This document shows positions 44,262 to 48,886 of a DNA stretch of 48,886 nucleotides, in pieces. The notes beneath the pieces are model-generated. The model was given only the letters and a program-made list of their open reading frames with translations, was not told where the DNA came from and searched no databases. Each line of letters opens with the position of its first letter. The first letter of the stretch is position 1. Source of the stretch: Muribaculaceae bacterium (lineage in GTDB: Bacteria > Bacteroidota > Bacteroidia > Bacteroidales > Muribaculaceae); the NCBI GenBank assembly GCA_017619355.1, contig JAFZSO010000002.1:1-48886 (forward strand), in the 5' to 3' direction. The position numbers were made by a program, and so were the translations under genes.

Positions 44262-47129
44262 TTAGCTGGTGCCGAGGATGATGTTGATGAGGGCGGTGAC
44301 ATCGGAAACATTTACCTTGCCGTCGCCATTGATGTCGGCACGGGCCTCATCTTTGGGAATGACGCCCAGAATCATGTTCACCAGCGCTGTGACATCGCTC
44401 ACATTCACCTTGCCGTCGCCGTTCACATCGCCTTTCAGGCCCACATCGCCCGACAGGTTGGTGTAGATAGTGGTTGCGCCACCAGTGGCGCTGGTGTTGA
44501 GTTTGAGGTAGGCATAGCCACGGGGGAAGTTAGTGGCTGGAGCTACTTTATCAAATACTGGTTGGGTGGGGTTAAGCTTAAAATAGCTTATTGTGTTGCC
44601 CGAAGTGACGGTCTGTGAATCATTTGTTACTCCCACCATATACGATGAAGTGCTGCCACTATTGGCATAATTCAGGCGGTAATAGGTGCTTTTGTTGCCA
44701 TGTACCACGGCGCCAGTACCGGCAGCAAGGTTAGTGACATTGCTTAATGTTGCCTTTTTATCGCTTTGGTTAAAGTTAGTCACGGTGTAGGCAGTCAAAC
44801 CTAAACCCTCAAAGTTGACAGGCTTGACGCAGGCAAATGACTGCCACTCGCTGTCGAGTTTGAGATGCGGATAAATCTTTGAGGTGTCCCAATCTGTGGT
44901 ATTCAAGAAATCAGGCAGGCGGCGGTAGTCAACCCAGCACTTAAAGATGCTTGGATTATCTCCAAAGAAATTTTTACCGCAGTCAAGCGGATGCTTGCCA
45001 TCGATATGATCCATGAAAATCTCAGTCAGATACTGACAACCGTAAAAGGCCTTTTCACCTATATGATAGACAGAGGTGGGAACCTCGAACGTCTTGATGC
45101 CTGAATTTAAGAAGGCGTTGAGCATTATCATCTCGAGATGAGGCAAAGCCCCAACAATATAAACTTTAAGATTGGCGCATTCACAGAATGCCCCCGGGCC
45201 AATAGTCTCCACATTATCGAAGGGGAAATTAGAAAGTTTTGTTTTCCAGAAAGCATAATCACAGATTGTTGTTATGCTGGGAGCCTCTGTAATAGTCATC
45301 GCGTCGGTGGTGTTAGGAGCAGCTAACGGTCCAATCTCGGTGGGCACATATCTCTTGTAAGCATAGACAACTCCTGTAGGAATTGATATAGATCCTTCAG
45401 CTGGTATTGGTATTCCGACAACCCTCAGCTCACCATTGCCAGTGTAACCATTTTTGTTATAAGGCGAATTTGAGGTGACCGTATATATCAAATTGCCAAC
45501 TATGATATCCCAGCAATTGATGTGGTCATAAGTGCCGGTCTTGCGGTTATATTGTTTCCAGATAGAGCTGTTGGCATAGGCCGAATATCCATCTCTTGGT
45601 GTGTAAAGTGATACTTTACTTTTATCTGTTACCGAAAGGAATAAGTCAATAGATGGAGGTGTTGCCAAGTTGAGTTCAACCCGGTTGATTGCGTTGCAGC
45701 CAGCAAAGGAGCTGGCATCTATTGTAGTGACCGACGATGGAAAATGTACAATCTTCAAGTTTATGCAGTTTAGAAATGCGAATTCGTCAATTATTTTGAC
45801 ATTATAAGGCAGATAGAGCGAAGAGAATTTACATCCTGCAGCCGCATACGGCAGCACTCGTTGCAGCGTCTCGGGGAAAATACCTTCTTGCCAATTGCCA
45901 GGCAGCTGATAGAGCATGGTCTTGGACTTATCATACAAAGCATTATTATAACTGCAATAGTTAGGGTTATTGGCATCAACAGTGATACCTGTCATTAATG
46001 GGTTACCATAAAAAGGTGCGTCGCCAATATACTTGGTGGTTTGAGGAATTGTCACATCCGAGAGATTACAATTGCCAAAAGCGAAACGACCCAAATATAC
46101 CAAATTACACAAGTTGCTGGCAAAATTAACAGAGTAAAGATTGCTACAATCACCAAATGCATCATAAGCTATAGTATCTACTGGCACATCCACACTTTGT
46201 AGTCCGGTGCAGTTCTTAAACGCTCTAACGCCTATTTTATACGCCATCGTGTTGTTGTTGGTTATCTTGGTGATGGATGTGTTGCCCATAAACGCGCTGT
46301 CGGCCACGCCATAGAAAAGATAACTGCCTGGAGCATTGTTGTCAGAATTACCTACTCTTTGCGGCAAACTGATGGTATAGTTTGAGCCGTCGGTAAAGGT
46401 GGCTGCCACAAGCAAGCACATTGAGCGAACCGACGGATTGCTGCTGTTGCCGTTATAGGGAACGCCGTTTTTGATAGTATAGTATTGCCAGCAGCCGTTA
46501 GTGGAATTGTAAACCTTGAAATCGCCCACCTTGTAGCTATAATGGCGCAGGATGTTGTCGGTACCGAAAGCCGCAACCCACTTGGCGTCGGCCTTCAGGG
46601 CGTTCATGCCGCGATAGGTCGCTGTGGAGGCCTTTTTGGTTGTGCTCGACAAGTTGAAGGTGTAGTCATATATCTTTGGCGCCTTCTCTCCTGCAAAGGC
46701 CACAACCGTAAGACTCGTGCAGTTCTGGAACACGAACTGCCCGATTTCCTTCACCGAGCTGGGCAGGTTCACATATTTGAGAGCGGTGCAGCCGTCAAAG
46801 ACATAACTGCTAATATCTTCCACTCCGTAGCCAAAGGTGACACTAGTAATCTTGGTATTGTTGTGGAAAGCATTTTGATTGATTTGCTTGACACGGTAGT
46901 TGTTGCCGTTGTAAACCACATAGCCCGGGATGTTGAGCGTGGTGAGCGAAGTGCTTGCTATGCTGGAAAGACCACTCAGAAAAGCATAATTCTCCTCGCT
47001 TGACGAAGAGCCCAAGGCAAGATAAGAGTACTTGAAGTTGCCTATCTCAATGTTATTATAGTAAGTATAGGCACTTGCCGTCATGGCGAAGAGCGCCATG
47101 AGCAGGAGTAAGGTAAATTTTTTGTTCAT
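44262..47129 (-). CDS. BspA-like LRR_5 exported protein with C-terminal dockerin (remote copy)
   Basis: A 955-residue exported protein. The signal peptide is MNKKFTLLLLMALFAMTASA. LRR_5 repeats cover about residues 30-720, with A.F..C and P.SV..IG motifs. Residues about 785-890 form a beta-rich module (GLTAYTVTNFNQSDKKATL ... GYAYLKL) that often precedes the C-terminus in Prevotella-like surface proteins. The dockerin occupies residues 900-955 (DNA 44265-44432) with loops DVNGDGKVNVSD and DINGDGKVNVSD. Its DNA is very close to that of the array at 608-10141, about 34 kb away. The N-terminal LRR parts differ. The gene has a predicted promoter with tandem repeats just upstream, a G9 tract in the leader and its own terminator. 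Confidence 0.88.
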   Translation of the reverse strand: MNKKFTLLLLMALFAMTASAYTYYNNIEIGNFKYSYLALGSSSSEENYAFLSGLSSIASTSLTTLNIPGYVVYNGNNYRVKQINQNAFHNNTKITSVTFGYGVEDISSYVFDGCTALKYVNLPSSVKEIGQFVFQNCTSLTVVAFAGEKAPKIYDYTFNLSSTTKKASTATYRGMNALKADAKWVAAFGTDNILRHYSYKVGDFKVYNSTNGCWQYYTIKNGVPYNGNSSNPSVRSMCLLVAATFTDGSNYTISLPQRVGNSDNNAPGSYLFYGVADSAFMGNTSITKITNNNTMAYKIGVRAFKNCTGLQSVDVPVDTIAYDAFGDCSNLYSVNFASNLCNLVYLGRFAFGNCNLSDVTIPQTTKYIGDAPFYGNPLMTGITVDANNPNYCSYNNALYDKSKTMLYQLPGNWQEGIFPETLQRVLPYAAAGCKFSSLYLPYNVKIIDEFAFLNCINLKIVHFPSSVTTIDASSFAGCNAINRVELNLATPPSIDLFLSVTDKSKVSLYTPRDGYSAYANSSIWKQYNRKTGTYDHINCWDIIVGNLIYTVTSNSPYNKNGYTGNGELRVVGIPIPAEGSISIPTGVVYAYKRYVPTEIGPLAAPNTTDAMTITEAPSITTICDYAFWKTKLSNFPFDNVETIGPGAFCECANLKVYIVGALPHLEMIMLNAFLNSGIKTFEVPTSVYHIGEKAFYGCQYLTEIFMDHIDGKHPLDCGKNFFGDNPSIFKCWVDYRRLPDFLNTTDWDTSKIYPHLKLDSEWQSFACVKPVNFEGLGLTAYTVTNFNQSDKKATLSNVTNLAAGTGAVVHGNKSTYYRLNYANSGSTSSYMVGVTNDSQTVTSGNTISYFKLNPTQPVFDKVAPATNFPRGYAYLKLNTSATGGATTIYTNLSGDVGLKGDVNGDGKVNVSDVTALVNMILGVIPKDEARADINGDGKVNVSDVTALINIILGTS

Positions 47130-47278
47130 AATGGTTCTATATTAGGTTATTGTTAATGTTCAATTTTTAACTACACAAAACAAAAGCAGCGCACTCCAGC
47201 CGAGGCTGAAATGAGCCGCACTATTAGTAGAAGCGCTTGGTATAAAGCGCTGGACTATCTATTTGCCTTGTTTGAAAT

Positions 47279-47287
47279 GGGGGGGGG
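47279..47287. repeat. Nine-G homopolymer tract in the leader of the fifth BspA gene
   Basis: An uninterrupted run of nine G on plus (C9 in the minus-strand message), about 150 nt upstream of the start at 47129 and downstream of the predicted promoter. Tracts like this change length by slipped-strand mispairing. Confidence 0.85.
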
Positions 47288-47371
47288 TAAAACATTGATG
47301 TCCAATGGTTTGTATAAGCTATTGGGTTTTAAATTCAATATTTTACCTTTTGTAAACATAATTCTATATTG

Positions 47372-47403
47372 CAAATATAGTGAATATTGTGGGGAAAAAC
47401 AAG
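47372..47403 (-). promoter_or_regulatory. Predicted promoter of the fifth BspA-dockerin gene
   Basis: On minus, the -7 TATATTTG is at 47379-47372 and the -33 CTTG (three of four bases of TTTG) is at 47403-47400, with a 20-bp spacer. Predicted start of transcription is near 47365, giving a leader of about 235 nt. That leader contains the G9 tract and a hairpin (AGCGCTT/AAGCGCT, 47232-47251). Confidence 0.6.
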
Positions 47404-47410
47404 AAAAAAG

Positions 47411-47497
47411 TAAACAAGCTGACGAGTAAACAAGCTGACGAGTAAACAAGCTGACGAGTAAACGAGCTGACGAGCTGACGAGGGACGAGTAAACGAG
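47411..47497. repeat. 16-bp tandem repeat next to the promoter
   Basis: TAAACAAGCTGACGAG is repeated perfectly three times (47411-47426, 47427-47442, 47443-47458). A fourth copy follows with one change (TAAACGAGCTGACGAG, 47459-47474), then partial units CTGACGAG, GGACGAG and TAAACGAG to 47497. The array begins 7 bp upstream of the predicted -33 element of the minus-strand BspA gene. Confidence 0.92.
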
Positions 47498-47540
47498 ACG
47501 ACGTGAATTTGGCAAAAAAATGAAAGTCTAAACAATCTGT

Positions 47541-47577
47541 AAAAAGTTGAGGGGCTTCATGGTGGTGAAGTCCCTCA
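47541..47577 (-). terminator. Rho-independent terminator of the methylmalonyl-CoA mutase gene
   Basis: A 12-bp stem (47548-47559 with 47566-47577, one G-T pair) followed on minus by ACTTTTT. It lies about 55 bp after the stop codon at 47633. Confidence 0.85.
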
Positions 47578-47632
47578 GCAATTATTAGGGTTTTGATTAA
47601 ATCAAATAGAACAGTCTGCTGTAACCGGTGGA

Positions 47633-48886
47633 TTATTCCTCGTCGAGGAGGATGTTCATGATTTCGATGGCCGATTTCATGACATTGGTGCCGGGACCGA
47701 AGATGGCAGCTACGCCAGCCTTGTAGAGGAAGTCGTAGTCCTGAGCGGGAATCACACCACCGGCAATGACGATGATGTCCTCGCGGCCCAGTTTCTTGAG
47801 TTCTTCGATAACGGCAGGCACGAGGGTCTTGTGACCGGCAGCGAGCGAGCTCACGCCCATCACATTCACATCGTTCTCAACGGCCTCACGGGCAGCCTCT
47901 TCAGGAGTCTGGAAGAGGGGACCCATGTCGACATCGAAACCACAGTCGGCATAACCGGTGGCCACCACTTTAGCGCCACGGTCGTGACCGTCCTGGCCCA
48001 TTTTAGCCACCATGATGCGTGGCTGGCGACCTTCCTTCTTGGCGAACTTAGCAGTGAGCTCGCGTGCCTTTTCGAGGTCGGAATCGTTTTTAGCTTCAGA
48101 TGAATACACGCCACTAATAGTTTTAACAACAGCTTTATAACGGCCTACGATTTTCTCGCAGGCATCAGAAATCTCACCCAGCGAAGCACGGTCCTTGGCA
48201 GCTTCGACAGCGAGTGCAAGCAGGTTGCCTTCGCCGGTTTCCACACACTTGGTGATGGCTTCGAGGTCGTCTTTCACCTTGTTCTCGTCGCGGTTAGCGC
48301 GAAGTTTCTCAAGACCCTCAATCTGCTCCTTGCGCACCTCGGTGTTGTCGATTTCGAGAATGTCGATAGGATCTTCTTTCTCGAGGCGATACTTGTTCAC
48401 GCCAAGGATGGTCTGACGGCCGCTGTCGATGCGCGCCTGTGTGCGTGCGGCAGCTTCCTCGATGCGCATCTTGGGCACGCCGGTCTCGATGGCCTTGGCC
48501 ATACCGCCGAGTTTCTCGATTTCCTCGATGTGAGCCCATGCCTTGTGCACGAGTTCGTCGGTGAGTTTCTCCACATAGTAGGAACCAGCCCAGGGGTCGA
48601 TGACCTTGGTCACATAGGTTTCCTGCTGGATGTAGATCTGGGTGTTACGGGCAATACGAGCCGAGAAGTCGGTGGGCAGTGCGATGGCCTCGTCGAGCGC
48701 GTTGGTGTGCAGCGACTGGGTGTGACCTTGAGCGGCTGCCATAGCCTCGATACAGGTGCGGCCCACATTGTTGAAGGGGTCTTGCTCGGTGAGCGACCAG
48801 CCTGAAGTCTGGCTGTGGGTGCGCAGCGACATCGACTTGGGATTCTCGGCGCCGAAGCTCTTCACAATCTTGGCCCAGAGCAGACG
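47633..48886 (-). CDS. mutB: Methylmalonyl-CoA mutase large subunit, C-terminal part (cut by window edge)
   Basis: 417 codons of the 3' end are present; the reading frame is open to the window edge and continues beyond. An internal GTG at 48863-48865 is not the true start. The first 130 residues belong to the TIM-barrel catalytic domain ([20 protein letters not shown], then an [15 protein letters not shown] segment). The C-terminal cobalamin-binding domain carries the B12 signature DGHDRG ([11 protein letters not shown]) and later [10 protein letters not shown] and [14 protein letters not shown]. The enzyme interconverts succinyl-CoA and (R)-methylmalonyl-CoA, a step in propionate production by Bacteroidales. 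The small subunit usually lies just upstream, outside the window. Confidence 0.95.
   Translation of the reverse strand, partial: RLLWAKIVKSFGAENPKSMSLRTHSQTSGWSLTEQDPFNNVGRTCIEAMAAAQGHTQSLHTNALDEAIALPTDFSARIARNTQIYIQQETYVTKVIDPWAGSYYVEKLTDELVHKAWAHIEEIEKLGGMAKAIETGVPKMRIEEAAARTQARIDSGRQTILGVNKYRLEKEDPIDILEIDNTEVRKEQIEGLEKLRANRDENKVKDDLEAITKCVETGEGNLLALAVEAAKDRASLGEISDACEKIVGRYKAVVKTISGVYSSEAKNDSDLEKARELTAKFAKKEGRQPRIMVAKMGQDGHDRGAKVVATGYADCGFDVDMGPLFQTPEEAAREAVENDVNVMGVSSLAAGHKTLVPAVIEELKKLGREDIIVIAGGVIPAQDYDFLYKAGVAAIFGPGTNVMKSAIEIMNILLDEE

Noticed and set aside
44063-44618. Plus-strand open frames across the palindrome cluster and the dockerin end
   Set aside because: They run antisense into the dockerin of the minus gene and begin in repeat-rich non-coding DNA.
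47411-47497. CRISPR array
   Set aside because: Units are 16 bp and directly adjacent, without unique spacers, and no cas genes are nearby.
47211-47535. Short frames through the G9 tract and the 16-bp repeat
   Set aside because: They translate low-complexity repeats only; the tandem array gives open frames by its periodicity.

Overview
The window looks like chromosomal DNA of a gut-type Bacteroidales bacterium (Muribaculaceae/Prevotella-like). The evidence is: promoters of the Bacteroidetes type (TTTG, about 20 bp, TAnnTTTG) in front of many genes; absence of strong Shine-Dalgarno sequences; a run of BspA-like leucine-rich-repeat surface proteins with C-terminal dockerin modules; the Bacteroidetes families DUF4835 and DUF5606; an elongated NusB; and dnaA and dnaN lying about 15 kb apart. 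The exact genus cannot be fixed by reading alone.

Layout. 1-420 is the end of an rRNA operon (spacer after 23S, a 5S gene, a terminator). 608-10141 is an array of four exported BspA-like proteins ending in nearly the same two-repeat dockerin, followed by a small PepSY-like exported protein with its own promoter (10221-10658). 10800-20942 is a likely operon nadE-tamB-tsaD-M48 protease-cinA. 21026-22304 holds a small lipoprotein and a tRNA methyltransferase. A dihydrouridine synthase runs the other way (22311-23231) and is divergent from an ABC-F ATPase and an M13 peptidase (23292-27238). 27380-36833 is a dense housekeeping run: dnaN, an exonuclease, coaBC, DUF4835, recN, rlmB, nusB, yajC, a YbbR protein and coaE, followed by DUF5606 and an NlpC/P60 lipoprotein. 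comEC and aroE are on the minus strand (38015-40882), then an MCE/MlaD protein and dnaA on plus. A fifth BspA-dockerin gene (44262-47129, minus) sits between two AT-rich, repeat-rich gaps. The window ends inside the large subunit of methylmalonyl-CoA mutase (minus).

How the parts fit. The centre of the window is core metabolism and information processing: NAD and CoA synthesis, tRNA/rRNA modification, replication, repair and envelope biogenesis. The accessory layer is the dockerin-tagged BspA family: five exported proteins in two loci, with C-terminal modules so alike at DNA level that recent duplication or gene conversion is likely. No cohesin or scaffoldin is visible here, so the dockerin partner is unknown. 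The fifth copy has a 16-bp tandem repeat abutting its predicted promoter and a nine-G tract inside its predicted leader. Both are plausible sites for expression switching and are the most interesting non-coding signals in the window.

No CRISPR array, tRNA gene, insertion sequence, transposase, integrase or phage gene was recognised.
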